A stretch of 12,560 nt of DNA from Kitasatospora phosalacinea (lineage in GTDB: Bacteria > Actinomycetota > Actinomycetes > Streptomycetales > Streptomycetaceae). The notes beneath the pieces are model-generated. The model was not told the origin of the DNA and ran no database searches. It was given only the letters and a program-made list of their open reading frames with translations. The stretch covers positions 1-12,560 of the forward strand of contig NZ_JNYE01000148.1 in NCBI RefSeq assembly GCF_000717185.1, given 5' to 3'. The number at the start of each line of letters is the position of its first letter. The stretch's first letter is position 1. Shown one piece after another: positions 1 through 7,473 of the stretch. The position numbers and the translations under genes are program-made.

Positions 1-146
1 CCGAGTACCGCTTGCCCTGCTTGTTGCTCACCTGGCTCTACTTCCTCTGGAACCTCACGTCCCAGTCTCCAGGTGTCCAGGTCCACGGGGAAGCTTCAGA
101 CGGCGGTAGCGTCGTCGGCCGGTCCCAGGCGCACGGCATCCAGCAG

Positions 147-171
147 TGAACCGTTCCGGGTTCGATAGAGA
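147..171 (+). repeat. Terminal inverted repeat of first IS3 element, orfB side
   Basis: Reads TGAACCGTTCCGGGTTCG and pairs with 1333-1357; 18 consecutive bases are identical in inverted orientation, followed by A/G mismatches. Confidence 0.9.
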
Positions 172-215
172 CCTCAGCTTGTGGTTGTGACCTGTGGTTT
201 TGCGGTTATGAGGCG

Positions 216-982
<767 letters not shown>

Positions 983-1008
<26 letters not shown>

Positions 1009-1306
1009 GCTCGGCCGCGAAGGAACCCGCCGCGGCCTTGAGGACCTCGTTCGCGCGCTTCAGCTCGGCGATCTCCTTCTTCGCCTTGATCTGCGCGGAC
1101 TCCTCCGTCGTCGTCACCGGGCGCTGCCCTGCGTCGACCTGGTCCTGCTGGAGCCAGTTGCGCAGCGTCTCGGCCGAATCGATACCGAGTTTCTCCGCGA
1201 CGGCCCGCCACACAGCCGACTCGTTCGGGTAATCGCCGAGGACCTCGGCAACCATACGCACCGCACGACGCCGCAGCTCAGACGGGCAGGAAGAGGGACG
1301 TGCCAC
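983..1306 (-). CDS. IS3-family transposase OrfA
   Basis: Encodes 107 residues from a GTG start at 1306, preceded by an AAGGG ribosome-binding-like stretch. The N-terminal half holds a helix-turn-helix (about residues 8-53, including ETLRNWLQQ) that would bind the element's ends. A charged helix rich in K, E and L (about 70-98) resembles the coiled coil through which OrfA and OrfAB associate in IS3 elements. Length is normal for the family. The stop at 983-985 overlaps the beginning of the orfB reading frame (-1), the arrangement in which IS3 elements make a fused OrfAB by frameshifting. This ORF looks intact, so it could still produce a DNA-binding protein that interferes with related elements; that last point is inference. 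Confidence 0.85.
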
Positions 1307-1332
1307 GACTCAAACCCTTACACGAAATCGAG

Positions 1333-1357
1333 CCTCCACCGAACCCGGAACGGTTCA
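1333..1357 (-). repeat. Terminal inverted repeat of first IS3 element, orfA side
   Basis: Reverse-complement partner of 147-171; it lies just upstream of the orfA start and would carry the element's promoter end. Confidence 0.9.
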
Positions 1358-1437
1358 CGGCCGCTGACTGAGTCGACGCCCCGCAGGGCGGAAGGATTCC
1401 GTGTCCGAGGGCCGAGTTGGCGTGGATGGCATGTCGA

Positions 1438-1914
1438 CTATCCGGTGACTCGTCGGAGCAGTTCGTCGCAGAGCACGCCCTGACTACTGGAAAGCACGCA
1501 GAGCTCCGTGCCATGGTCCGTCTGGACGATCCCCAGACCGCTCCCCTGGTCGACGTAGGAAGAAGACGGTGATCCGGCCGAGGAAAGCTCTACACCTGCG
1601 CGGCTCGGTTTGAGCGTCCAGGTGCCCGTGGCGCTCGTGCTCCCCACCCCCGTGTCCGCCGAATTGAAGACATCATTGGGCAGGGCGATCGCTGTGAACT
1701 GGCCGTCTGAATCGAGTCGTATCCGCGCGGGACCATCTTGCTCCTGCCAGGTTCCGACCACATCGGCACTCGAGGAGACCGCCTGGAACTGCACACCGCT
1801 GTCCATGATCTCGGCGACCGCCCATGCCGCGGCGCAGGCGAGGACAGCGGAAGCGATCAGCACGGTCGCCACACGCCTGCCCGGCCATCGTGGTGTGCGA
1901 CTCGTATCACCCAT
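1438..1914 (-). CDS. Membrane-anchored protein of unknown function
   Basis: Encodes 158 residues from ATG 1914, chosen because AGGGG lies six bases upstream; a GTG at 1968 would add 18 residues without a clear ribosome-binding site. The N-terminus is MGDTSRTPRWPGRR, then one hydrophobic helix (about residues 15-34, VATVLIASAVLACAAAWAVA), which fits a signal anchor with the rest outside the membrane. The outer part has a VGTWQEQDGPARIRLDSDGQ pattern and a later GTWTLKPSRAGVELSS pattern, the paired 'GTW...dG.F' strands seen in many small actinobacterial lipocalin-like exported proteins. Two cysteines close to the C-terminus (CVLSSSQGVLC) could form a disulfide. It lies 80 bp from the IS3 end at 1357. 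I cannot assign a function. Confidence 0.7.
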   Translation of the reverse strand: MGDTSRTPRWPGRRVATVLIASAVLACAAAWAVAEIMDSGVQFQAVSSSADVVGTWQEQDGPARIRLDSDGQFTAIALPNDVFNSADTGVGSTSATGTWTLKPSRAGVELSSAGSPSSSYVDQGSGLGIVQTDHGTELCVLSSSQGVLCDELLRRVTG

Positions 1915-2149
1915 GTCGACCCCTGTCCTCTTTGCCGGAGGCCACATACTGCCATCCCAGTGCCGCACGACGCGCCCCGCACGATGGCCACCTGGCGCAG
2001 CGGCCCCGACGGCCCCTCACTCTCCTCGGGCTCAGATGATCACAAACCGGTCGTCATCCGACTATGCCGAAGCCCTGGCACGGGACCCGGTCCGGTGAAG
2101 TCGTGAAAATCGCTGGATGCGATGTCGGTCCGGCCTCTACCTTCGCACG

Positions 2150-2674
2150 GTGAGCCACTATGCGATGTCAGCCGAGGATGCACTCGCGCTTCTGGAGCGG
2201 CTCCGCGCCCACGACGTAGATGCGTGTGTGGGTGGCGGGTGGAGCGTGGATGCACTACTCGGGCAGCAGACGAGAGATCATTCCGACCTCGATCTATGGG
2301 TGCCGGCCGTACATCTTGATCGGCTGTTCGTTGCGTTCGGGGAGGCCGGCGTCGACCGAATCTTCCCGTGGCCTGGTGACAGGCCGTGGAACTTCGTTCT
2401 GCACGACGGCGTAGGCCTGCGGGTCGACTTGCACCTCTACGAGTCTCTTGCGGATGGATCGCTGCACTACGGATCCGTGGTGGACGGCGCTGCCTTTCCG
2501 GCTGAGGCACTCGCCGGACACGGTTTCATCGCCGGGACCGCAGTGCGTTGCGAGTCGGCCGAGTGGGCGGTGCGCTGCCATACGGGATACCCGGCTCGTG
2601 ATGTCGATCGCCATGATGTCCCCTTGCTGTGCCGGAAGTTCGGGATCCCGCTGCCTGAGAGTTTCGAGCCCTGA
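2150..2674 (+). CDS. Nucleotidyltransferase, lincosamide/aminoglycoside-resistance type
   Basis: Encodes a small nucleotidyltransferase of the Lnu / ANT(2'')-like group, which inactivates lincosamide or aminoglycoside antibiotics by adding an AMP-type group to a hydroxyl. The signature CVGGGWSVDALLGQQTRDHS is followed by DLDLWV, giving the two metal-binding Asp residues; the third is in LRVDLHLYE. The C-terminal part (GHGFIAGTAVRCESAEWAVR, then HTGYPARDVDRHDVPLLC) is typical of this group. The start is uncertain: GTG 2150 (174 residues), ATG 2165 (169 residues, best match to family N-termini) and ATG 2117 (185 residues) are all in frame. None has a good ribosome-binding site, so translation may be leaderless. 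The gene lies between two IS3 elements. Substrate is not determinable from sequence; a non-resistance role is possible. Confidence 0.8.
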   Translation: MSHYAMSAEDALALLERLRAHDVDACVGGGWSVDALLGQQTRDHSDLDLWVPAVHLDRLFVAFGEAGVDRIFPWPGDRPWNFVLHDGVGLRVDLHLYESLADGSLHYGSVVDGAAFPAEALAGHGFIAGTAVRCESAEWAVRCHTGYPARDVDRHDVPLLCRKFGIPLPESFEP

Positions 2675-2702
2675 ATGGGCGTTTTGTCCCTGGCTTTGGG
2701 CG

Positions 2703-2780
2703 TCAGGTTCCGCGCCGGGTTGGGGTGGTCTCGCCGGTGAGTCGGCGGGTCATGAGGCTGGTCATGGCGATGTGGACCAT
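2703..2780 (-). pseudogene. C-terminal remnant of a transposase
   Basis: On the minus strand 25 codons read MVHIAMTSLMTRRLTGETTP and then TRRGT before a TGA. The basic 'IA..LMTRRL' end followed by a short polar tail resembles the C-termini of DDE transposases of the IS5/IS4 kind. The frame is cut at 2781, where the inverted repeat of the next IS3 element begins. The rest of the gene is not found on the other side of that element. Family assignment is tentative. Confidence 0.45.
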
Positions 2781-2808
2781 GGGCCTTCGCCCGCGAAGGT
2801 GGACACGC
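2781..2808 (+). repeat. Left terminal inverted repeat of second IS3 element
   Basis: GGGCCTTCGCCC, six bases, GTGGACACGC; the inverted partner is 4109-4136 with both blocks identical and only the middle six bases different. Confidence 0.8.
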
Positions 2809-2817
2809 GGTTGGTTG

Positions 2818-3714
2818 TCACGCGGCGAGCGTGAGTTTAGCCGTGTGGTGGCGTCGCTCGTATTCGTTCGGGCTGAGGTGGCCGTTGGCGGAGTGCCGGC
2901 GGCGGGTGTTGTAGCGGGTCAGCCAGGCGAACACGGTCCCGCGGCAGGTGGCGGGGTCGCCGAAGTCGCGGGCGCCCTGAAGGGTTTCGCGTTTGAGGGA
3001 GGCGTGGAAGCTCTCGCAAGCCGCGTTGTCCGCGCTGCTGCCGACCGCGCCCATCGAGCGGGTGACGCCCAGACCGGAGCACAGGTCGGCAAAGGCCCTG
3101 GACCCGTATTGCGCCCCGTGGTCGGAGTGGAACACCGCGCCCTCCAGACCGCCGCGGACCTGGGCCGCCATCCGCAGCGCGTCGGCGACCAGGTCGGTGC
3201 GCATGTGGTCGGCGATCGACCAGCCCACGACCTTGCGGCTGAAGCAGTCCAGCACGGTCGCCAGGTAGAGGAACTCCCCACCCACAAGCGGCAGATACGT
3301 GATGTCGCCCATGTACGTGCGTCCCGGCTCGGTGGCGGTGAAGTCCCGCTGGAACAGGTCCGGGACAGCCCCCGCGGCCGGGTCGAAAACGGTGGTGCGG
3401 ACCCGTCTGCGCAGGCGGACGCCGGCGATGGAATAGGTCCGCATGACCCGGGCGACCCGCTTGTGGTTGACCCGCTTACCGGCCTCGCGCAGTTCCGCGG
3501 TCACCCTCGGCGAGCCGTAGGTCCCGCCGGAGCCGGCATGGATGCGGCGGATCCGTTCGGCCAGGACCTGGTCCTCGCGTCGGCGGACGGCCCTGGCAGC
3601 GCCGCCGCCCAGCCACTTGCAGTAGCTGGAGCGGTTGACGTCCAGGACCTGGCACAGCCGCTTCACCTCGTAGGCGTCCCGGTGGCCGTGGACGAACGGG
3701 AAGCGGCTCACCAT
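2818..3714 (-). CDS. IS3-family transposase OrfB (rve integrase core)
   Basis: Encodes 298 residues from ATG 3714, inside the end of orfA. The N-terminal third has the HTH_21-like region (RRIHAGSGGTYGSPRVTAEL). The integrase core has all three catalytic acidic residues: Asp in TYMGDITYLPL, Asp in VFHSDHGAQYGS, Glu in SADNAACESFHASLKRE, with Lys seven residues after the Glu as expected. The C-terminus (YNTRRRHSANGHLSPNEYE) is the normal family end. Length is normal and no frame interruption is seen, so this copy may be active or only recently silent. The stop lies ten bases inside the left inverted repeat. Confidence 0.92.
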   Translation of the reverse strand: MVSRFPFVHGHRDAYEVKRLCQVLDVNRSSYCKWLGGGAARAVRRREDQVLAERIRRIHAGSGGTYGSPRVTAELREAGKRVNHKRVARVMRTYSIAGVRLRRRVRTTVFDPAAGAVPDLFQRDFTATEPGRTYMGDITYLPLVGGEFLYLATVLDCFSRKVVGWSIADHMRTDLVADALRMAAQVRGGLEGAVFHSDHGAQYGSRAFADLCSGLGVTRSMGAVGSSADNAACESFHASLKRETLQGARDFGDPATCRGTVFAWLTRYNTRRRHSANGHLSPNEYERRHHTAKLTLAA

Positions 3715-4064
3715 TTCGTCTCGCCGGCGAAATACTTGGCCGCCCTGCGCAGGATGTCCCGCCCGGTGGCCAGCTTCCGCTCACTCGCCTCGAGCTCGGC
3801 CACGCGGGCCTCCAACTGCCGGATCCGCTCGTCCGGATCCGCCGACGCAGTCGGCTGTCCTGCCCGAGGAGGCGTCGTCCCTCCCCGCCGGGCATCTGCG
3901 GCCACGATGCCGCGGCGGTCGCGGTCCCGCAGCACCCACCCACGCAGCGTCGCCCGGTTGATGCCCAGGTCGGCGGCGATGTCCTTGCACGTCGCCCCGG
4001 CCGTGGACTCGGACAGGGCCACGGCATCGGCCCTGAACTCGTCCGAGTAGTCCTTCATCGCCAT
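3708..4064 (-). CDS. IS3-family transposase OrfA
   Basis: Encodes 118 residues from ATG 4064; GAGAAGAG upstream is a plausible ribosome-binding site, and the start reads MAMKDYSDEFRADAVALS, as usual for OrfA proteins. A GTG at 4118 would run through the inverted repeat and is not preferred. A helix-turn-helix lies at about residues 24-48 (CKDIAADLGINRATLRGWVL). A leucine-rich coiled coil lies at about 77-100 (IRQLEARVAELEASERKL). The C-terminus RRAAKYFAGETKW is the usual OrfA end. The stop overlaps orfB by seven bases (3708-3714, ATGGTGA), so OrfB can be made by coupled initiation or by -1 frameshifting into an OrfAB fusion. Confidence 0.88.
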   Translation of the reverse strand: MAMKDYSDEFRADAVALSESTAGATCKDIAADLGINRATLRGWVLRDRDRRGIVAADARRGGTTPPRAGQPTASADPDERIRQLEARVAELEASERKLATGRDILRRAAKYFAGETKW

Positions 4065-4108
4065 CGGCGCTCTTCTCGCTTCCTCCGGACCAAGCAGACC
4101 CAGTACCA

Positions 4109-4136
4109 GCGTGTCCACCCATCAGGGCGAAGGCCC
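4109..4136 (-). repeat. Right terminal inverted repeat of second IS3 element
   Basis: Reverse-complement partner of 2781-2808; it lies upstream of orfA. Confidence 0.8.
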
Positions 4137-4609
4137 CCCACCTCGTCGACGGCTGCCTCGCCGGGACCGGCTTGATCATGGATGACTGACCGGCATCACG
4201 AGTTCAAGTTCAGTACCTGGGACCTCTTGACCGGCCGTTTCACGCCCTACGGCGCCCGCCACGGACAGGGACAGCGATACTCGGCTGGCCTGTCCGCAGC
4301 CCGTATCGGCCGTGGAGGAAGAGGACTTCGAGATGGACGAGAGCAGGGCCCCGCGAGGCCTGGAGGGCGGGCCCGGCGAGTCAGGGCGGGGCGGCGTGGA
4401 GCGGCGCAGCGCTGGCCGCGGGCGGCGGGCGGGGTGGCGGTGGGAGGCGTGGCGCTCTCCCGGCCGGATGCGGGGACAGATGGCTGCGGCGGTGGTCGGC
4501 GGCCTGAGTAGGTCAGCGGCCTGCTCCCGGGATAGTCACAGCCATGTCCAGTGTCGTTCCACGGAAGTTGAGCCAGGACCACAACTCGCGATCAAAGCCA
4601 AGCGTCTCT
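4137..4609. other. Non-coding stretch, probable remnant DNA
   Basis: Open frames here are long only because stop codons are rare in GC-rich DNA; their translations (RGLEGGPGESGRGG and similar) have no recognisable motif. I see no domain on either strand. The one interpretable item is the ISL3-type end at 4559-4580. This may be the inside of an old, eroded ISL3-type element. Confidence 0.5.
4559..4580 (-). repeat. Orphan ISL3-type terminal inverted repeat
   Basis: The reverse complement begins GGTCCTGGCTCAACTTCC and matches 9500-9521 at 21 of 22 positions. There the same sequence precedes an ISL3-family transposase. Orientation is opposite, so the outer tip is 4580 and the element it belonged to lay to the left. 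No ISL3 transposase remains there. Confidence 0.7.
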
Positions 4610-5194
4610 TCAGTGTGTGACGGCCACGTAGAGGTATTTTCCCTCGACCCAACTGCGGGCTGCGTCGCCGCTTAGCGAGATTTTCGCGGTGGGGTCGGCA
4701 CCTTCGACCTGGACAGCGATCTCGTTCTCCGAGCAGCCTATGGTGACGTATTGAAAATACGGGGTAGCTATTCCCCCAGATTTCGCATAGGGGCCTGCTA
4801 GGAGGTTCCCCGGAAAATCGGCATGCCCTTGAATGGTGCTATCCGTACTGGCGGGCCTGGAGACACCGATCACGGAAGGGCTGAAATCATTACTCCCTGT
4901 TGCGGAGGAGAGAGTAAGGGCTTGGCAGGTGTTTCCTTGGACTGCGATTACTAGCCGGGATCCAGCAATTTTTGCAACGCCGAGGATCCGGGATGTCGAC
5001 GTGGGAGGAAATTTGTCGAGCTCTGCCTGGAGTTCGGGGTCAACCGTTGCTGGCTTCACCAACTGCAGCGCCCACGGCTCGGTGGGGTACGGTTGTGCGT
5101 TTTTATGAGGGGGAGGTTGAGCAGTGCAGGCAGCCGCGAGCGCGGCAGCCACAACGGCTGCCGCGCTCGCCCACCGCTTCGAGTGGTGACGCAT
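4610..5194 (-). CDS. Predicted lipoprotein of unknown function
   Basis: Encodes 194 residues from ATG 5194, with GGGGAG 11 bases upstream. The N-terminus MRHHSKRWASAAAVVAAALA leads into AAC at residue 23, a lipobox, so the mature protein should be lipid-anchored outside the membrane. The mature region has no motif I recognise. It contains two further cysteines (GNTCQALTL and TIGCSENEI) that could pair and a segment ASTDSTIQGHADFPG. It starts 20 bases after the stop of the upstream secreted-protein gene, so the two are almost certainly one transcript. The C-terminus lies 30 bp from the orphan ISL3 end. Codon use is less GC-extreme than that of the sortase and Spo0M genes, which hints at a different origin. 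Confidence 0.75.
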   Translation of the reverse strand: MRHHSKRWASAAAVVAAALAAACTAQPPPHKNAQPYPTEPWALQLVKPATVDPELQAELDKFPPTSTSRILGVAKIAGSRLVIAVQGNTCQALTLSSATGSNDFSPSVIGVSRPASTDSTIQGHADFPGNLLAGPYAKSGGIATPYFQYVTIGCSENEIAVQVEGADPTAKISLSGDAARSWVEGKYLYVAVTH

Positions 5195-5214
5195 GTGTGG
5201 TGTTACTCCCCGGG

Positions 5215-5805
5215 TCAGGAGTCGTAGTGGTTGTAGCAGTAGCCGACGGGGCGGTTGACCTCGCCGTATCCCCGAACGTAGTCGAATAGCGTGTCGTACA
5301 CCTCGAATCTGTACACATCGTAGAGCGGATACGACTCGAGGTGGCCGTACTTTCCGGAAGGCACCGTGTAGATCCCCGACTCGGTGTTCGTGACGGTGTC
5401 GGTCACGCTGAACCCCACCGACATGCTGACCTTGTAGGCATCGATGGAGTAGCTCGAGCTCCAGGTGGTGGCGACAGACCGCGAGGTGGTGAGGTTGAGC
5501 GTGATCGGGCCTCATCCGGTGACCATGTCAACCCGGCCGGTTCCGCAGGCCTGTCCCGTGTAGACGGCGTTCCGGGCCTGGATGTAGAGGGAGCTCTGCG
5601 GCATGGCGATGTCAGGCGACGACACGGGGGTGCCGTTGGCAGGCGGCGCTGCCACCGGCGCACGCCGGTCGATCACCATCTCGTGCCGGCTCTCCTTGGC
5701 CGTGTTGGTGCCGGTGTTCGCCGGGCCGGCCGAAGCCGCCGGAGCGGACATGATCGCGGCGGCCGATGCCGCGGCGGCCATGAAGAGTACGACTGTGCGA
5801 CGCAA
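5215..5805 (-). pseudogene. Secreted protein interrupted by an in-frame TGA
   Basis: The chosen start is TTG 5805, because a GGGGGG run lies just upstream and the product then begins with a good signal peptide (MRRTVVLFMAAAASAAAIMS, then APAASA, cut before GPANTG). Codon 98 (5512-5514) is TGA. After it the same frame continues with GPITLNLTTSRSVATTWSSS and runs to 5215, ending in PVGYCYNHYDS. Both halves look like one Ser/Thr- and Tyr-rich exported protein: the second half has no start or export signal of its own, and continuity across the stop is exact in frame. Cysteines at GQACGTG and GYCYNH could form a disulfide. It may be a nonsense mutant, a short secreted protein of 97 residues, or a readthrough product. 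Function unknown. Confidence 0.65.
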
Positions 5806-5929
5806 AATTTCCCCCCTGCTGTTGTAGCGGATTGAAGAAGAGGCCCTTCCCCACACCGTCAAGAATGGCGCCGGTGGCGACCTCACTGCCTTATCAACCC
5901 GTTACCCGGCCTTCTCGTATGACAGGCCA

Positions 5930-6262
5930 TCAAGATTTTTTGCGAACCTCTCCGAGAAGCCGCTTGATGCCTCGATCCCGCAGCCGGGAGACGGTCCCAC
6001 GATGGAGACCGAGGAAAGCTGCCGACTGATCGATGGTCCACCCCTGAAGATCTACCAGGAAGACCACGCGCGCCTGACCGCTGCTCAAGAAGCCCAGCAG
6101 TCTGAGCGCCTCCCACCACGACTCGATGTACACGGTGTCGGACCTCGCCGCACCAACCAGATCCGTCAGATCGGGCACGCAGACTTCCCGGGGACTCCGG
6201 ATGTCGTACACGGTAGTAACCACTGTCCGTAACGCGTACGCCAATGGATTGGGATGCTCCAT
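5930..6262 (-). CDS. Sigma-70-like protein, downstream half (regions 2.3-4)
   Basis: Encodes 110 residues from ATG 6262, which shares its A with the TGA of the upstream ORF (TGATG). The N-terminus MEHPNPLAYALRTVVTTVYD matches the end of sigma region 2 in ECF-type factors (NP-AY-R-VV). The C-terminal 50 residues (LSSGQARVVFLVDLQGWTID, QSAAFLGLHRGTVSRLRDRG) form a region-4 helix-turn-helix that would read a -35 element. An in-frame GTG at 6295 is an alternative start. With the upstream ORF it makes up one ECF-type sigma factor, so this is either a split gene with coupled translation or a frameshifted one. Two exported-protein genes follow on the same strand and could be its targets. Confidence 0.65.
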   Translation of the reverse strand: MEHPNPLAYALRTVVTTVYDIRSPREVCVPDLTDLVGAARSDTVYIESWWEALRLLGFLSSGQARVVFLVDLQGWTIDQSAAFLGLHRGTVSRLRDRGIKRLLGEVRKKS

Positions 6263-6474
6263 CAGTCTCGCCCGCCTGACAGGAGCTTCTCGCACACCAT
6301 CTGGACGACGTCCTCCACATCGGACTGCAGAGCGTAGCGCCGGGCCTGTCTACGAATCTCGGGCAGCAGGCTGCAGATAAGGCCGTCGGCCCCGCCGGCA
6401 CCCTTCTGCCAGCACCCGCGGCTCCACCCGGCGTTCGAGCCGTCCGACCACTCCATGGCACCCCCGAGTGACAT
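6262..6474 (-). CDS. Sigma-70-like protein, upstream half (region 2.1-2.2)
   Basis: Encodes 70 residues from ATG 6474 (GGAAG just upstream); ATG 6456 after CGGGGG is an alternative start. The recognisable part is ICSLLPEIRRQARRYALQSD followed by VEDVVQMVCEKLL, equivalent to the start of sigma region 2, including the segment that contacts core polymerase. The ORF ends in GGRD and TGA, exactly where region 2 would continue; the continuation is the next ORF in the -1 frame. It is too short to act as a sigma factor alone. The first 30 residues (SDGSNAGWSRGCWQKGAGG) match nothing I know. Confidence 0.6.
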   Translation of the reverse strand: MSLGGAMEWSDGSNAGWSRGCWQKGAGGADGLICSLLPEIRRQARRYALQSDVEDVVQMVCEKLLSGGRD

Positions 6475-6759
6475 CGACTTCCAGACCTCGCCGCCACCCG
6501 GGCGACCCGTGAGGCCAACACCCGCCACCCTGAAAGCGGTGAGCCATGAGGGAAATTTGATCAAAAGCAATTCAAATGACAAGGCCAGTTCCGCATGCAG
6601 CTAAAATTTCATACTCGCACGTCACGCCAGAGAAAGATTTCACAGCGCCCTCATAAATCCCTCGGGCAACTTTCTTCGCTCCGACCTCAAAAATCCCAGC
6701 CTGACATAATGCACGAACTGCAGTCCTGCCAGCGGCTGACGGAAGGCAGCGCACCTGGG
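6475..6759. other. AT-rich intergenic region upstream of the sigma-like gene
   Basis: About 6540-6720 is visibly richer in A/T than the rest of the window (runs such as AAATTTGATCAAAAGC and TAAAATTTCATACT). A minus-strand frame 6572-6754 could encode 60 residues, including QAGIFEVGAKKVARGIYEGA, but it has TTA and other codons unusual in GC-rich actinobacteria and no known motif. I see no trustworthy promoter boxes. The stretch probably holds the promoter of the sigma-like cluster or is a piece of foreign DNA. Confidence 0.4.
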
Positions 6760-6801
6760 CCGCCGCCGGGCCGGTGACGGCGGATCACGCCGGGGCGGCG
6801 G
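6760..6801 (-). terminator. Possible hairpin terminator after the sortase gene
   Basis: CCGCCGCC at 6760-6767 pairs with GGCGGCGG at 6794-6801, seven bases past the sortase stop. There is no U-tract, as is common for GC-rich actinobacterial terminators. Confidence 0.35.
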
Positions 6802-6807
6802 TGGTGT

Positions 6808-7473
6808 TCAGCGGGTGAGGTGGGCGTAGGCGACGGTGTTGTCCTGGTACCCGCCGCGGGTGCGGTCGAAGGCGCCGCCGCAGGTGATCAGGCGCAGTTC
6901 GGGGCGGGTGGCGGGGGCGTACACCTCGTCGGGGACGTTGGTCTTGGGGTAGTTGGTGACGCGGTCGACGGTGAAGGTGGCGGTGGTGTGGTCGGCGCGC
7001 TCGACGGTGACGGTGGCGCCGGGGGTGAGCTGGGAGAGGGGGTAGAAGACGGCGGGGCCGTCGGGGGTGTCGACGTGGCCGGTGACGATCGCGGTGCCCT
7101 TCTCGCCGGGGCTGGTCCCGGCCGCGTACCAGCCCGCGGTGCCGCCCTGGCCGAGGGGCGGGGGCTGCAGGGCGCCGTCGGGGCCGAGGCCGAGCGGGAG
7201 CAGCGCGGTGTCGATGCCGAGGGAGGGGATGCGCAGCCTGATCGGTTCGGCTCTCGGCATTCCCGGTGCGTTGGCGAGCTCCGGGACGGCGGGCGCTGTG
7301 GTGGCGGCGGCTGGTGGGGGCGTTGGCGGGGCGGGGCTGCCGGAGGTGGCGAGCGCGGTGGCGGTTCCGGTGAGTACGATCGCGGCGGCCGCCAGGGCTG
7401 CGGCAAGGCCTCCGCCCCGGTTTCCCGCGGGCTCACGCCGGTCGTTGGAAGTGCCGGGCGCTGTACTGCCCAC
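6808..7473 (-). CDS. Class F-type (actinobacterial) sortase
   Basis: A sortase cuts a sorting signal near the C-terminus of an exported protein and joins it to the cell wall by transpeptidation. The protein is 221 residues from GTG 7473, preferred because AAAGGCGG lies eight bases upstream; GTG 7500 is an alternative. It has a membrane helix at about 22-43, a Pro/Ala-rich linker, then the sortase barrel from about 76 (PIRLRIPSLGIDTALLPLGL). Catalytic His is at about 133 (VTGHVDT) and Cys at about 198 in LRLITCGG. Candidate arginines follow in AFDRTRGGYQDN, although the residue before DN, often Arg in related sortases, is Gln. The gene lies 146 bp downstream of the excalibur protein gene on the same strand, the natural candidate substrate. 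Confidence 0.88.
   Translation of the reverse strand: MGSTAPGTSNDRREPAGNRGGGLAAALAAAAIVLTGTATALATSGSPAPPTPPPAAATTAPAVPELANAPGMPRAEPIRLRIPSLGIDTALLPLGLGPDGALQPPPLGQGGTAGWYAAGTSPGEKGTAIVTGHVDTPDGPAVFYPLSQLTPGATVTVERADHTTATFTVDRVTNYPKTNVPDEVYAPATRPELRLITCGGAFDRTRGGYQDNTVAYAHLTR

Larger units (their letters stand above)
2781..4136 (-). mobile_element. IS3-family insertion sequence, apparently intact genes
   Basis: The element is 1356 bp with orfA and orfB on the minus strand. Each end carries GGGCCTTCGCCC, six unmatched bases, then GTGGACACGC: 2781-2808 on the left and the reverse complement of 4109-4136 on the right. The inner TGGACACGC block could be the true tip (2800 and 4117), since IS3 ends usually begin with TG; the outer 12-base blocks would then be flanking or accessory repeats. 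Neither choice gives an exact target duplication. The left end abuts a transposase remnant, so this copy probably landed in or beside older mobile DNA. Confidence 0.85.

Noticed and set aside
1..149. Minus-strand 16-codon tail reading LLDAVRLGPADDATAV with stop at 96-98, and a plus-strand frame with a hydrophobic LPCLLLTWLYFLWNL stretch.
   Set aside because: Either could be the end of a gene cut by the IS3 element, but both are too short to support and the other half is not visible across the element at 1358 onward.
2104..2116. TGAAAATCGCTGG also occurs at about 9575-9587 inside the ISL3 left end.
   Set aside because: A 13-base match is expected about once by chance in a window of this size, and nothing around it matches.
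2725..4050. Long plus-strand open frame of 441 codons.
   Set aside because: It lies antisense to clear IS3 orfA and orfB genes and is only the shadow of GC-rich codon bias.
4182..4620. Two overlapping plus-strand open frames of about 100 codons.
   Set aside because: No ribosome-binding site, no motif, and strongly skewed Gly/Arg composition; probably non-coding remnant DNA.
5908..5928. Small GGCCT/AGGCC hairpin just after the sigma-like ORF.
   Set aside because: A five-base stem is too weak to call a terminator in DNA this GC-rich.
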